From Polynucleobacter sp. MWH-Svant-W18 (lineage in GTDB: Bacteria; Pseudomonadota; Gammaproteobacteria; Burkholderiales; Burkholderiaceae), in the NCBI RefSeq assembly GCF_018687495.1, contig NZ_CP061293.1, positions 620,001 through 684,000 on the forward strand: a stretch of DNA of 64,000 bases, read 5' to 3'. This document shows, in pieces, positions 29,403-39,470 of this stretch. Position numbers and translations under genes: made by a program. Numbering within the stretch: the first letter of the stretch is position 1; every line of letters starts with the position of its first letter. The notes below the pieces were generated by a model. That model did no database searches. It was not told the origin of the DNA and saw only the letters and a program-made list of their open reading frames with translations.

Positions 29403-30767
29403 TTATAAATCTTTAGTTAAGACCATGGACTTGCGGTCCCAGTTGTAAATTTGCTTTCTTTCTTCAGGTAAGTCATCTACCGTTGCCCTCTTAAAGCCAC
29501 GCTTTAAGAACCAATGTTCTGTTCTCGTGGTGAGTACAAACAATTTTTTAATACCTTCTTGTTTGGCGCGCATTTCAATACGCTTTAATAAACGTTCGCC
29601 GTCACCGGATCCTTGAACATCTGGATCGACTGCTAGGCAAGCCAATTCACCAACACCATTGGGGAAGGGAAAGAGGGCTGCGCAACCGAAGAGTACGCGG
29701 TCATGCTCAATCACTGAAAAGCGCTGAATATCCCGTTCAATCACATCTTGCCCACGGGCCGCTAAGATGCCTTCCTCTTCTAGTGGCATCGTTAATTGCA
29801 AGATGCCGCCAACGTCGTCTTGGTTGGCCTCGCGCAAGTTTTCAATATCGGAAGAGGCCAGCATCATGCCAATACCATCATGGGTAAAGAGCTCTTCCAG
29901 TAGAGCACCATCTTGATTGCAAGGCAGGAAATGAACACGGCTCACCCCAGCCCGTATCGCACGGCCCGAGATATTAAGCAGACTCTTCATGCTAACGCCA
30001 ATATCTTTATGCTCATGCATATAGTCTTGCAACTGCGGTAAGGACAGCTCAGTAATGAGATCGCCTTCCTGATCGTGAAGCCCTTCAAATTGACTTAAGA
30101 AAATCAACTTATCAGCCTTCAGTGCAGCAGCAGTGAAAGCAGCCACATCTTCATAGGCGAGATTAAATGCTTGACCCGTTGGTGAAAAACCTAAAGGAGA
30201 AAGCAAAACAATCTTATTGCTATCTAACGATAACTTGATAGAAGTGGAATCCACCTTACGTACTAGACCTGTGTGAATATAGTCAACACCTTCGACCACG
30301 CCGACTGGCATCGCAGTGATGAAGTTTCCTGAGATCACAGAAATGCGAGAGCCAGCCATCGGGGTATTGGGTAAGCCACGACTAAATGCCGCTTCGATAT
30401 CCAGACGTAATTCACCGGCAGCTTCTTTAACGCACTCTAGTGCTGCCGCATCCGTAATGCGATAACTGTTTATTGAACTCTTACCAAACTTGCTCTTAAT
30501 CTTGCGCAACATCAGTTGCTCTTCGATTTGAGGGCGGATACCGTGAACCAGGACGATACGCATACCCATGGCATGCAACATCGCGATGTCCTCAATGAGG
30601 TTCTCAAGACCCGCTTCTTGAACTAACTCACCCGCGAAGGCAATGACAAAAGTCTTTTCGCGGAAGCTATGAATGTAAGGGGCAACGTCGCGTAACCATC
30701 CTACAAATGGGAAGTTGGAGGTAGATTCAGTGGCGCTGAGCGCCTGGTTCGGTGCATTTGTTGGCAT
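29403..30767 (-). CDS. argA: Amino-acid N-acetyltransferase (N-acetylglutamate synthase)
   Basis: First enzyme of arginine biosynthesis. It has an N-terminal amino-acid-kinase-like domain (residues about 20-290, [24 protein letters not shown]), which binds arginine for feedback control, and a C-terminal GNAT acetyltransferase domain (about 305-450, [21 protein letters not shown], the acetyl-CoA loop). 454 residues is standard for classic ArgA. The start is 17 bp from the GTG of hrpA. A TATAAT lies 9 nt before the ATG, so the mRNA would be almost leaderless. Confidence 0.95.
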   Translation of the reverse strand: MPTNAPNQALSATESTSNFPFVGWLRDVAPYIHSFREKTFVIAFAGELVQEAGLENLIEDIAMLHAMGMRIVLVHGIRPQIEEQLMLRKIKSKFGKSSINSYRITDAAALECVKEAAGELRLDIEAAFSRGLPNTPMAGSRISVISGNFITAMPVGVVEGVDYIHTGLVRKVDSTSIKLSLDSNKIVLLSPLGFSPTGQAFNLAYEDVAAFTAAALKADKLIFLSQFEGLHDQEGDLITELSLPQLQDYMHEHKDIGVSMKSLLNISGRAIRAGVSRVHFLPCNQDGALLEELFTHDGIGMMLASSDIENLREANQDDVGGILQLTMPLEEEGILAARGQDVIERDIQRFSVIEHDRVLFGCAALFPFPNGVGELACLAVDPDVQGSGDGERLLKRIEMRAKQEGIKKLFVLTTRTEHWFLKRGFKRATVDDLPEERKQIYNWDRKSMVLTKDL

Positions 30768-30776
30768 AGTGAGAAA

Positions 30777-30805
30777 ATTATAGGGTGCAAGAGCCTATAA
30801 ACCAA
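30777..30805 (-). promoter_or_regulatory. Probable argA promoter
   Basis: On the minus strand, -35 TTGGTT (30805-30800) and a perfect -10 TATAAT (30782-30777) are spaced 17 bp. The start point would be at about 30770, only about 3 nt before the argA ATG. The promoter overlaps the first codons of hrpA if that gene starts at GTG 30785. Confidence 0.5.
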
Positions 30806-33800
30806 CAAAAACCCAAAGCAATGCCAAAGCCTGTGCCTGCTTCCAACACCCAGCGTAGGCTGGAAATCCGCTTTCCAGAGGAGTTGCCGGTATCGGGTCA
30901 GCGTCAGCTGATCAAGGATGCCTTGCTGAGCCATCAGGTGGTCATTGTGTGCGGTGAAACAGGCTCAGGTAAGACCACGCAATTGCCAAAGATCTGTTTA
31001 GACCTGGGTAGGGGGACCATCAATGGTGGCAAATTGATCGGCCATACCCAACCCCGCCGAATTGCAGCGACTGCCACAGCCAAACGCATTGCCCAAGAAC
31101 TGGGCTCACCCATCGGTCAGGATGTAGGCTATCAAGTGCGGTTTGCAGACAAGACTAGCAATACGGCTTCAGTCAAGTTGATGACGGACGGCATCTTGTT
31201 GGCCGAGACACAGCGCGATCCTCAGCTTCGCGCCTATGACACTCTTATCATCGATGAGGCCCATGAACGTAGCCTGAACATTGATTTTCTGCTGGGGTAT
31301 CTACGGCAATTACTGACCAAGCGGCCAGATCTCAAGCTGATCATTACCTCAGCCACCATTGATGCCCAGCGTTTTGCAGAACACTTTGCAATCAACGGCA
31401 CTGTAGCGCCAGTCATTGAGGTCAGCGGTCGACTCTTTCCAGTCGAGCAGCGATATGCACCGCTAGAGCCCGATGCGAATTCAACTGGGAAGCCAGATGG
31501 CAAAAAAGAATCTAAAGTTGCCAAGGAAATTCCTGAAGCGGTTACTGAAGCAATTACTCATCTCTGGCAAGAAGGGGCTAGTGGGGCTGGCGATGTCTTA
31601 GTCTTTCTACCAGGTGAGCGTGAGATTCGGGACTGTGCAGAAGCTCTGCGTAAAGACCACATCCTCCAGCAACGCTTTCATCCAGAGATTCTGAGTTTAT
31701 TTGCGCGCCAATCTGTTGCTGAGCAAGAGCGGGTATTTAATCCAGGTAATGGCCGCCGCATCATCCTGACCACTAACGTTGCTGAAACATCCTTAACCGT
31801 CCCCAATATTCGTTATGTAATTGATAGTGGCTTGGCGAGAGTCAAGCGCCACTCTTACCGTAATAAGGTAGAGCAATTACAGATTGAGCCGATTTCACAA
31901 GCAGCTGCTAATCAGAGAGCAGGGCGTTGTGGACGTGTCTCTGATGGTATTTGCATCCGCTTATATAGCGAGCTGGATTATCAAAGCCGTCCTAAATTTA
32001 CCGATCCTGAAATTTTGCGCAGTTCTCTAGCAGCAGTCTTGCTGCGCATGAGCTCACTGCGCTTACCAAAGATTCAGCATTTCCCTTTCATTGATAAGCC
32101 GCTTGGCAGGGCTATTACTGATGGCGTACAACTATTAGATGAATTGGGTGCGATTGAATATGATGAGAAGGACCAAGTTGATGGCAAGGATCTGAACAAT
32201 AGTTTCAAACTCACTCCGATTGGAAAGCAATTAGCTGATTTACCACTAGATCCTCGCATTGGCAGAATGCTTCTTGCTGCCAAAGAACAAAATGCCTTAA
32301 AAGAAGTCACCATTATTGCCTCCGCATTGGCCACCCAAGATCCCCGTGAGCGACCAATGGATCAAGGTGCAGCAGCAGATCAAGCGCATTTGCAGTTCGC
32401 CGATGAACGCTCTGAGTTCTTGAGTTTTGTGAAGCTCTGGAACTGGTACCAAGATGCTTTGCAACACAAGCACAGCAATCGCCAATTAGAAAATTTATGC
32501 AGAAGCAAGTTCTTATCTCCACGACGTCTTCGTGAATGGCGTGATGTCCATGGTCAGTTGCATACCATGCTCGGTGAAAAGGGCTGGAAAGAAAATGGCC
32601 TGCCTGCTACCTATGAGCAAGTTCACTTGTCATTGCTGACAGGTTTGCTTGGTTATGTGGCTAAAAAAGAGGAAGACGAAAAGTCTCAAGACCGCAATAG
32701 TAAGACTGGTGGGTATGTCGGAGCCCGTGGCATTCGGCCATTCATCTGGCCTGGCTCCACCATTGGAAAAAAGGCAGGTGCCTGGATTTTGGCTGGTGAA
32801 TTGCAAGAGACAAACCGAATGTATGCTCGCACGATTGCGAAGATTGAGCCGCAATGGGTTGAGAAAGTCGCCGCCCATCGCCTAATTAAATCGTTAAGCG
32901 ATCCATTTTGGGATAACCGTCAGGGTGAAGTACTGGTGTTTGAGCGGGGAACCCTATATGGTTTGCCAATCTACCATGGTCGCAGAGTTCGCTATGAGCC
33001 GCACAATTTTTCAGAGGCACGTGAGTTATTTATTGGACAGGCCTTAGTTCAAGAAGAGCTGTTTGGTCGCATGGAATCGCCAGCGCTACAGCGAGAAATT
33101 GAAGCGGATGCCAAGAGAAAATATCCCGGGCAATTTGGTTTCTTCTGGCACAACTGCCGTTTGATTAAAGAAATTGAAGCGCTAGAGCATCGCTCACGTC
33201 GTCCCGATGTTTTGGTCGATGATGATTTGCTGTTTGCTTTTTATGAATCTCGCCTACCTAAAACGATTTGTAATCGGGAGGGCCTCAAAGCGTGGCTGCA
33301 AAAAGAACCTGAACTTGATACCCAGCTTAGACTGGAAAAAGCAGACTTAATGCGGCATGAGGCTGCAGGTATTACCGTAGATCGTTATCCCAAGAAGCTT
33401 CTGGTGGGTGGGGCAGAACTCAACCTGACTTATCACTTTGAGCCTGGTAGCCCCAAGGATGGCGTGACTTTGGTGGTGCCGCTCACACAACTCAATCAAG
33501 TCGATGGCCGCCGCTGTGAATGGTTGGTGCCAGGTATGTGTGAAGAAAAGGTATTGCTACTACTCAAATCTCTTCCTCAGAAGCTGCGCCGTCATTGTGT
33601 TCCATTGCCTGACTATGCCAAGTCATTTTTAGAGCGTACATTAGATGCCAAGCAATTTGGAGTTGGTGACTTTCTGGATAGTCTCATCAGTGATATTCGT
33701 AAAGAACGTGGACTGGAGATTAAGCGCACAGACTTTAGACCAGAATCCTTGCCGCTGCATTCCGCAATGAACTTTCGTTTGGTTGATGAACATGGACGAC

Positions 33801-34828
33801 AGCTAGAAGTGGAGCGTAACCTTGCACGCCTTCGCTCAGAGTATGGCGAAACTGCTCGCAGTGCTTTTCAGGCGATTGCACAAGAGACGGCGCAGACAGA
33901 GTTAGGGGTAGATGCGCCTAAAGTTAGCGCTAATGCAGATGCAAAAGCCCGCTCAGTAGAGCAATCAGGCTATCGCTCTTGGGAATTTGGCGAGCTTCCT
34001 GAAACCCTTGAGATCCAAAAGGGGAGCAAGACCCTATTTGGCTATCCGGCCTTGGTGGATCGGGGGGATTACTGTGACCTAGAGGTATTTGATGATCTAG
34101 TCGAGGCCAGAAAGCAGCACCAGCAAGGATTGCGCAGATTATTTTCACTAAGTAATAGAGACACGCTCAAGGCACTGCAAAAACAATTGCCTGGTATTCG
34201 GGAGCTAGGATTGCTCTTTATTAATATTGGCTCAGTCGATGGCTTGATCGAACAAATTATTCATCTTGCAGTCGAGCGGGCTTTCATGATCGATCCTCTG
34301 CCTGTGAATGCTGAGCAATTTGCAGAGCGCTTACAGGCCGGTAAGCCACGCTTAGCACTCATTGCACAAGAGATTTCTAAACATGCCTTAGCTGCGCTTA
34401 AGGCCTATGCTGATTTGCAGAAGAAGATTGCTAGTGCTAAAGCAGCATCTCCAACTGCCTACGCTGATATTCAAACGCAACTCCAGGGTTTAATCTTTGC
34501 CAAGTTTGTAGCACAGACTCCCTATGCTCAGCTTGTGCACATCCCCCGTTATTTAAAAGCCATCGCACTCAGAATTGATAAGTTGCGCTCCAACCCGACT
34601 CGTGATGTCCAGTGCCAAAAGGATTGGGAATCGGTTGCAAGACCATGGCAAAAGTTGCTTCAGGGCAGCAAGGGTTCAGCAGCCTATGCCATGAATGAAG
34701 ACCCTGCGCTACAAGATTTTCGTTGGCAACTCGAAGAGTTGAGGGTGGCGCTCTATGCTCAGGAGCTCAAAACCCCAACGCCAATGTCTTTAAAGCGCTT
34801 GGAAAAGGTTCTGGCTAGCTTGCGCTAG
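30785..34828 (+). CDS. hrpA: ATP-dependent RNA helicase HrpA
   Basis: A 1347-residue DEAH-box helicase; E. coli HrpA rescues stalled ribosomes and processes fimbrial mRNA. Motifs in order: I GETGSGKTTQLPK, II IIDEAHERSLN, III TSATID, IV-V NVAETSLTVPNIRYVIDSG and VI QAAANQRAGRCGR. The HA2/OB-fold region follows near residues 410-700, and the long HrpA C-terminal domain (DUF3418) from about 750. A proline- and Lys-rich short N-terminus precedes EIRFPEELPVSGQR. The start may be GTG 30785 or ATG 30821; the latter avoids the argA promoter. Neither has a strong ribosome-binding site. Confidence 0.94.
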   Translation: MQEPINQQKPKAMPKPVPASNTQRRLEIRFPEELPVSGQRQLIKDALLSHQVVIVCGETGSGKTTQLPKICLDLGRGTINGGKLIGHTQPRRIAATATAKRIAQELGSPIGQDVGYQVRFADKTSNTASVKLMTDGILLAETQRDPQLRAYDTLIIDEAHERSLNIDFLLGYLRQLLTKRPDLKLIITSATIDAQRFAEHFAINGTVAPVIEVSGRLFPVEQRYAPLEPDANSTGKPDGKKESKVAKEIPEAVTEAITHLWQEGASGAGDVLVFLPGEREIRDCAEALRKDHILQQRFHPEILSLFARQSVAEQERVFNPGNGRRIILTTNVAETSLTVPNIRYVIDSGLARVKRHSYRNKVEQLQIEPISQAAANQRAGRCGRVSDGICIRLYSELDYQSRPKFTDPEILRSSLAAVLLRMSSLRLPKIQHFPFIDKPLGRAITDGVQLLDELGAIEYDEKDQVDGKDLNNSFKLTPIGKQLADLPLDPRIGRMLLAAKEQNALKEVTIIASALATQDPRERPMDQGAAADQAHLQFADERSEFLSFVKLWNWYQDALQHKHSNRQLENLCRSKFLSPRRLREWRDVHGQLHTMLGEKGWKENGLPATYEQVHLSLLTGLLGYVAKKEEDEKSQDRNSKTGGYVGARGIRPFIWPGSTIGKKAGAWILAGELQETNRMYARTIAKIEPQWVEKVAAHRLIKSLSDPFWDNRQGEVLVFERGTLYGLPIYHGRRVRYEPHNFSEARELFIGQALVQEELFGRMESPALQREIEADAKRKYPGQFGFFWHNCRLIKEIEALEHRSRRPDVLVDDDLLFAFYESRLPKTICNREGLKAWLQKEPELDTQLRLEKADLMRHEAAGITVDRYPKKLLVGGAELNLTYHFEPGSPKDGVTLVVPLTQLNQVDGRRCEWLVPGMCEEKVLLLLKSLPQKLRRHCVPLPDYAKSFLERTLDAKQFGVGDFLDSLISDIRKERGLEIKRTDFRPESLPLHSAMNFRLVDEHGRQLEVERNLARLRSEYGETARSAFQAIAQETAQTELGVDAPKVSANADAKARSVEQSGYRSWEFGELPETLEIQKGSKTLFGYPALVDRGDYCDLEVFDDLVEARKQHQQGLRRLFSLSNRDTLKALQKQLPGIRELGLLFINIGSVDGLIEQIIHLAVERAFMIDPLPVNAEQFAERLQAGKPRLALIAQEISKHALAALKAYADLQKKIASAKAASPTAYADIQTQLQGLIFAKFVAQTPYAQLVHIPRYLKAIALRIDKLRSNPTRDVQCQKDWESVARPWQKLLQGSKGSAAYAMNEDPALQDFRWQLEELRVALYAQELKTPTPMSLKRLEKVLASLR

Positions 34829-34887
34829 GTCAATTCGAGTTAAACGGAGGGGCATTAAAACCTGCTTGCATTGCTTACAATAGAGGG

Positions 34888-35898
34888 ATGCACACATTTA
34901 TCACGATTAGTAGATTTCACAGAATTACAGCCTTACTGGCTTTACTCTCCGTAAACGGGGTTTTTGCACAAACTAGCACTTCTGTAGCCGAGCCCAAGAT
35001 TGCCATTATTTTGAACTCTGGTGCTGCCTCGGTGAGTCTGATTGATATGCCCACTCGGCAAGTGATTAAAACCGTTCCAGTTGGTAAAGAGCCACATCAT
35101 TTGATGATGACCCCAGATCAAAAAACATTGTTGATTGCCAATGCTGCAGGCAATGATGTTGTTTTAATGAATCCAACTACCGGTGAGTTGACCGGAAAAA
35201 TCCCAAACATCATTGATCCATACCAAATTGGGTATTCACCTAATCACAAATGGTTTGTGGCAAACGGCAATCGTTTGGATCGTGTCGACATCTATGCTGC
35301 CAATAGTGCTGATCTGAAATTAGCCAGTTCAGTGAAACTAGGCAAGACCCCAAGTCATATTGCATTCACTTCAGATAGCAAAATTGCATTTATCACACTG
35401 CAAGACTCGAGCGAACTTGCAGCGATTGATTTAGAAACTCAAAAAGTACTTTGGGTAATTCCCACGGGCAAAGTTCCTGCAGGCTTATGGATGACACCTG
35501 GTGACCAGTACTTATTGATTGGCATAACAGGTGAAGACTATGTTCAAGTCATTGATTGGAAGACCCGCAAGGAAGTGAAGCGCATCCCAACTGGTAAGGG
35601 TGCTCATAATTTCCGGCCACTTGGCGATAAAAAGCATGTATTCGTCAGTAATCGTATTGCATCAACTATCAGTCTGATTAATATGCATACCTTAGAGAAG
35701 GTGGGTGATATTACCGGCTTGCCCTCTGGTCCAGATGATATGGAAATTACGCCGGATGGAAAAACCTTGTGGGTGACCTTTCGCTTTTCCAAAAAGGTTG
35801 GAGTGATTGATATCCCTACGATGAAATTACTCACCGTGATTCCCGTTGGGAAATCGCCGCATGGCGTATTTTTCTACCCCAGAGCCTCCTGGGAATAA
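34888..35898 (+). CDS. Secreted YncE-like beta-propeller protein
   Basis: A 336-residue exported protein. A signal peptide with a likely cut after GVFA (about residue 27) is followed by seven-bladed propeller repeats with the YVTN-like pattern: VSLIDMPTRQVIKTVPVGKE, LIANAAGNDVVLMNPTTGEL, ITLQDSSELAAIDLETQKVL, VSNRIASTISLINM and WVTFRFSKKVGVIDIPTMKL. These resemble YncE and the cytochrome d1-like fold, but no haem-binding motif is present. It probably acts in the periplasm; the function is unknown. The polysaccharide deacetylase gene follows after 9 bp, so the two are likely one operon. Confidence 0.83.
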   Translation: MHTFITISRFHRITALLALLSVNGVFAQTSTSVAEPKIAIILNSGAASVSLIDMPTRQVIKTVPVGKEPHHLMMTPDQKTLLIANAAGNDVVLMNPTTGELTGKIPNIIDPYQIGYSPNHKWFVANGNRLDRVDIYAANSADLKLASSVKLGKTPSHIAFTSDSKIAFITLQDSSELAAIDLETQKVLWVIPTGKVPAGLWMTPGDQYLLIGITGEDYVQVIDWKTRKEVKRIPTGKGAHNFRPLGDKKHVFVSNRIASTISLINMHTLEKVGDITGLPSGPDDMEITPDGKTLWVTFRFSKKVGVIDIPTMKLLTVIPVGKSPHGVFFYPRASWE

Positions 35899-35907
35899 AT
35901 CTTCATC

Positions 35908-36687
35908 ATGAAGTGCAAAGCCCTCATTCGTTTAACAGCCGCATTCGTATTCGGCTGTTTTGCATTGAGCAGTGCCGCACAAACAAGCAGTTGCAATAAA
36001 ACGGTTTACCTCACATTTGACACTGGCAATATGTCTGTTGCTGAAAAGGTGGCAGAGATTCTCAAGCGCCAAGATGTCAAAGCCACTTTCTTTTTAGCAA
36101 ATGAAAAAACCTTTCGTGGCGACTTCTCCCTAGATGATTCTTGGAAAGCATTTTGGCAAGAGCGTCTTAAGGAAGGTCATCATTTTGGTAGCCATACCTA
36201 CGATCATGTGTATTTTGTGAAAGATGGGCCCAAGGGGCAAGTCTTTGAGAAGCCTCAATTTGGCCCCAAAGCGGGCGAGACTATTTTGTATAACGAGGCT
36301 GCCATGTGCAAAGAGATTCGTCGGGTAGATCTTCGTTTTATTGAGCTAACCGGGCAGCCTATCCAAAAAATCTGGCGAGCACCAGGTGGCAAAACTTCAC
36401 CAACCCTCATTCGGATGGGGGATATGTGCGGCTATCAGCATATTGGCTGGGCAGCAGCTGGCTTTTTAGGGGATGAGCTCAACTCAGATAAGCATCCCAA
36501 TAGTTTGCTTCTAGAGAAGGCGAGTCGTGATCTGAAGGATGGCGATATCACGATGGCTCACTTAGGTATCTGGTCTAGAAAAGATCCTTGGGCACCTGCC
36601 GTACTGGAGCAACTGATTGTGAATCTCAAAGGGCGCGGCTTTTGCTTTGGCTTATTACCCAAGTCAAGTCTACCCTCACACAAATAA
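35908..36687 (+). CDS. Polysaccharide deacetylase family protein, exported
   Basis: A 259-residue NodB-domain protein with a signal peptide (cut after about Ala24, SSAA-QTS). NodB motif 1 is LTFDTG (Asp38, with Thr39 where TFDDG has the metal-binding second Asp). Motif 2 is SHTYDH (His96, His100), and a later motif, IWRAPGGKTS, carries the conserved Arg-Ala-Pro. The final AHLGIWSRKD has the last conserved His. A metal-dependent deacetylase acting on a cell-wall or exopolysaccharide is likely, but the Thr39 change makes catalysis less certain. It lies 9 bp after the propeller gene and 24 bp before the desaturase-family gene. Confidence 0.84.
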   Translation: MKCKALIRLTAAFVFGCFALSSAAQTSSCNKTVYLTFDTGNMSVAEKVAEILKRQDVKATFFLANEKTFRGDFSLDDSWKAFWQERLKEGHHFGSHTYDHVYFVKDGPKGQVFEKPQFGPKAGETILYNEAAMCKEIRRVDLRFIELTGQPIQKIWRAPGGKTSPTLIRMGDMCGYQHIGWAAAGFLGDELNSDKHPNSLLLEKASRDLKDGDITMAHLGIWSRKDPWAPAVLEQLIVNLKGRGFCFGLLPKSSLPSHK

Positions 36688-36711
36688 ACTAGAGATCAGT
36701 CAAAATAGGGC

Positions 36712-37683
36712 ATGGACTTTATTTCGATAACCTCCTTAATCTCTGATGCTTACGGCAGCGTTCAGGAATTCATTTTTTCTAATGTAGTTGGACCCTTGCT
36801 GTATCAGTTTGATTTGATGTCTTGGGCTGAAGATGTTTTTGATGGCATTGATTGGTTCTTGTTTGGCTGCGTACAGGTTTTCTTGATTGTGCTTGTACTG
36901 AGAACCTGGGAACATTTTGCCCCTGCTGAGAAACAAGAGCGTTTTTCTAAAAGCAGCAGGGCCGATGTTTTTTATACCCTGTTCCATCGCTTGGGAATCT
37001 TTCATGGCTTGATGTTTATTGCTTTATCAGGATTCTTTTTTCAAATCGATTCAATCTTGCATGACTTCCGCTTTGATCGCTTGAATGTCGAAAACTGGTG
37101 GCCTAGCATCACCTCTATTCCAGTAGTCAGTTTTCTGATTTATCTCGTCTTGCTCGATTTCTTTGACTACCTCTATCATCGCGCCTCACATGCCTTTAAT
37201 TGGTGGTGGCAGCTACATGCTTTGCATCACAGCCAAACTGTGATGACTGCTTGGTCTGATAATCGCAACCACTTACTTGATGACATCATGCGTGCGGTCT
37301 TCTTATCTTTAATTGCCTTGATATTCGGGGTGCCTCCAGGTCAATTTATTATGCTGGTCGCGCTAAGCCAATTTATTCAGAGTTGGCAGCATGCCAATAT
37401 CAAATTGCACCTCGGTGTAGGGCGTTATGTATTGATATCCCCGCTGTACCATCGCATGCATCATGCCGTGGGCTATGGTCATGAGGCCAAGGGCAAACCG
37501 GGTGTGCTTGGAGGTTGTAACTTCGGCATTCTGTTTCCGTGGTGGGACATGCTTTTTAGTACGGCGATCTTTCCGAAGGAGGTCTATCCTACAGGAGTCA
37601 GAAACTTAGCTGTATCGCAAAATATTTTGACTCAGCAGTGGCAAGGTCTCGTCCACGCAGTAAAAGAGTTATTACCAAAGTAA
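36712..37683 (+). CDS. Sterol desaturase / fatty acid hydroxylase family protein
   Basis: A 323-residue integral membrane di-iron enzyme. Four or more hydrophobic helices carry the histidine clusters HRASH (HxxxH), HALHHS (HxxHH) and HRMHHAVGYGH (HxxHH), which bind the two irons. Bacterial members hydroxylate or desaturate lipids such as fatty acids, hopanoids or carotenoids; the substrate here is unknown. It belongs to a plus-strand group with exported polysaccharide and propeller proteins, hinting at an envelope role. Confidence 0.87.
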   Translation: MDFISITSLISDAYGSVQEFIFSNVVGPLLYQFDLMSWAEDVFDGIDWFLFGCVQVFLIVLVLRTWEHFAPAEKQERFSKSSRADVFYTLFHRLGIFHGLMFIALSGFFFQIDSILHDFRFDRLNVENWWPSITSIPVVSFLIYLVLLDFFDYLYHRASHAFNWWWQLHALHHSQTVMTAWSDNRNHLLDDIMRAVFLSLIALIFGVPPGQFIMLVALSQFIQSWQHANIKLHLGVGRYVLISPLYHRMHHAVGYGHEAKGKPGVLGGCNFGILFPWWDMLFSTAIFPKEVYPTGVRNLAVSQNILTQQWQGLVHAVKELLPK

Positions 37684-37736
37684 ATATAGGCACTCACTGA
37701 GATGAAGTTCTCAGGTGAAGTGCAAGAGGAGTATGA

Positions 37737-38606
37737 ATGGTTGGATTGCCGCAAGTCTTTAGATCCTTTGGTTTGGCCTTGGTGGGAACAATGCATCCAA
37801 GAATGCTATGGCTAAGCCTGCGACCATTTTTGATCGTCTCGGTGCTATGGGGTTGCCTCATCTGGTTGACCTGGACTCCCGCCTTAGAAGCTTTGAGTAT
37901 TTTCTTAACCACCTCCATGTTTACGAGCTGGATACAAGAAGGCTTAATTTGGGCCGGCTTTGAAAATGCTCGAGCATTTATCGCTCCTTTATTTTTTGTG
38001 ATGCTGATTATTCCCTTGATCACAATTAGCTTATTGGTATTTGTTGCGTTTTCAACTGTGCCAACGGTAGTAAAGATTGTCGTGCGTCAATCCCACTATC
38101 AAGATCTAGAATCCAAACATGGTGGCAGCTTCTTTGGAAGCCTGGTCTACAGCTTATGGTCTGCCTTGATTTGTTTAGCCTTAGTGATGTTGACCTTACC
38201 CGTTTGGTGGGTGCCTCCACTAGTCGCAGTGCTACCACCATTGTTGTGGGGATGGTTAACGATGCGCTTAATGTCCTACGATGTATTGGCCAAACATGCC
38301 AGTACTCAAGAGCGCGATCAACTACTAGAAAAATACCGCTGGCCTTTACTCACAATGGGTATTGTTTCTGGCATGTTGGGTGCTGTGCCAACTTTCTTCT
38401 GGGCAACTTCTGCATTGGCTTTAGTATTGTTCCCGATCGTGAGTTTTGTCGCTTTATGGATTTATTCTTTGATCTTTGTATTTGCAGCTTTATGGTTTAG
38501 CCATTTCTTATTGGATGCTCTCAAAGAGTTACGACAGGATGAATTGGATCAAGCCTTAACGGTGCCCACGCGTGTAGTTGAGACGGAACTTCCTTACCAT
38601 GGTTGA
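37737..38606 (+). CDS. EI24 domain (CysZ-like) membrane protein
   Basis: A 289-residue membrane protein with about six hydrophobic helices arranged like the EI24/CysZ family. In E. coli, CysZ takes up sulfate; other members have no known role and this one lacks cys gene neighbours, so I do not call it CysZ. AGAGGAG lies 5 nt before the ATG at 37737; the ATG at 37733 leads only to a nine-codon frame. Its end overlaps the next gene by 8 bp. Confidence 0.8.
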   Translation: MVGLPQVFRSFGLALVGTMHPRMLWLSLRPFLIVSVLWGCLIWLTWTPALEALSIFLTTSMFTSWIQEGLIWAGFENARAFIAPLFFVMLIIPLITISLLVFVAFSTVPTVVKIVVRQSHYQDLESKHGGSFFGSLVYSLWSALICLALVMLTLPVWWVPPLVAVLPPLLWGWLTMRLMSYDVLAKHASTQERDQLLEKYRWPLLTMGIVSGMLGAVPTFFWATSALALVLFPIVSFVALWIYSLIFVFAALWFSHFLLDALKELRQDELDQALTVPTRVVETELPYHG

Positions 38607-39462
38607 TGCACTTAAAAAAGTTGAAATCGATAACCCCGCCAACGAGGCAGAGACTGCACGCCGTTTTGGTTTGATTGTGATTGGCGATGAGATTCTCTCT
38701 GGCCGTCGTCAAGATAAGCATATGGCTAGCTTGATTGACTTACTCAATGAACGTGGTCTAAGTCTTTCTTGGGCCAAGTATGTGCCAGATGATCCAGAGC
38801 AAATTACAGCCACACTGAAAGACAGTTTCGCTAGTGGCGATGTCGTGTTTAGTACTGGCGGTATTGGAGCAACACCAGACGATTACACTCGCCAATGCGC
38901 GGCATTAGCATTGGGCACTAAATTAGAGTTGCATCCCACAGCGCAAGAACTCATTGCGGGGCGCATTCAGTCGATGGCAGAAGGGGACCCGATTAAATCT
39001 GATCTCAATACTCCTGAGAATCAGCAGCGTTTCAAAATGGGCGAGTTCCCGATCGGTAGTGAAATCATTCCCAATCCCTATAACCAAATACCGGGCTTTC
39101 GGATTTCGGAGCATCACTTTGTTCCTGGCTTTCCGGTGATGGCTGGCCCCATGATGGCCTGGTGTTTGGATAATCATTACAAAAGCCTCTTCCATCAGGA
39201 GAATTGGGCGGAGCAGAGTTTCATCGTGCCCAAGGGTATTGAGTCGACTTTGACCCCCTTAATGGAGCGCATCCAAGAAAACTTCCCTGGGGTGAAGGTC
39301 TTTAGCCTGCCCTCAGTAGGCGACCCTAGTAAAGGTGGCGTATACGCTCAGCGTCATATTGAATTGGGCATCAAAGGCAACGCAAACCTCCTCGAGAGCG
39401 CTTGGCTTGCTCTTCGAACCGGCACCCAAGAACTGGGATACGAGATCCACGATATTAGCTAG
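38599..39462 (+). CDS. Molybdopterin-binding (MoCF) domain protein, CinA-N-like
   Basis: A 287-residue cytoplasmic protein with a MoaB/MogA-like domain: FGLIVIGDEILSGRRQDKHM, then STGGIGATPDDYTRQ. This is the N-terminal competence/damage-inducible protein A (CinA) domain, which in other bacteria hydrolyses ADP-ribose or binds a molybdopterin-like ligand. The C-terminal nicotinamide-nucleotide amidase domain of full CinA is absent; the rest is a smaller domain (VFSLPSVGDPSKGGVYAQRH). The start at ATG 38599 is preferred over a TTG at 38578. A long terminator hairpin follows. Confidence 0.83.
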   Translation: MVDALKKVEIDNPANEAETARRFGLIVIGDEILSGRRQDKHMASLIDLLNERGLSLSWAKYVPDDPEQITATLKDSFASGDVVFSTGGIGATPDDYTRQCAALALGTKLELHPTAQELIAGRIQSMAEGDPIKSDLNTPENQQRFKMGEFPIGSEIIPNPYNQIPGFRISEHHFVPGFPVMAGPMMAWCLDNHYKSLFHQENWAEQSFIVPKGIESTLTPLMERIQENFPGVKVFSLPSVGDPSKGGVYAQRHIELGIKGNANLLESAWLALRTGTQELGYEIHDIS

Positions 39463-39470
39463 TCAGTCAT

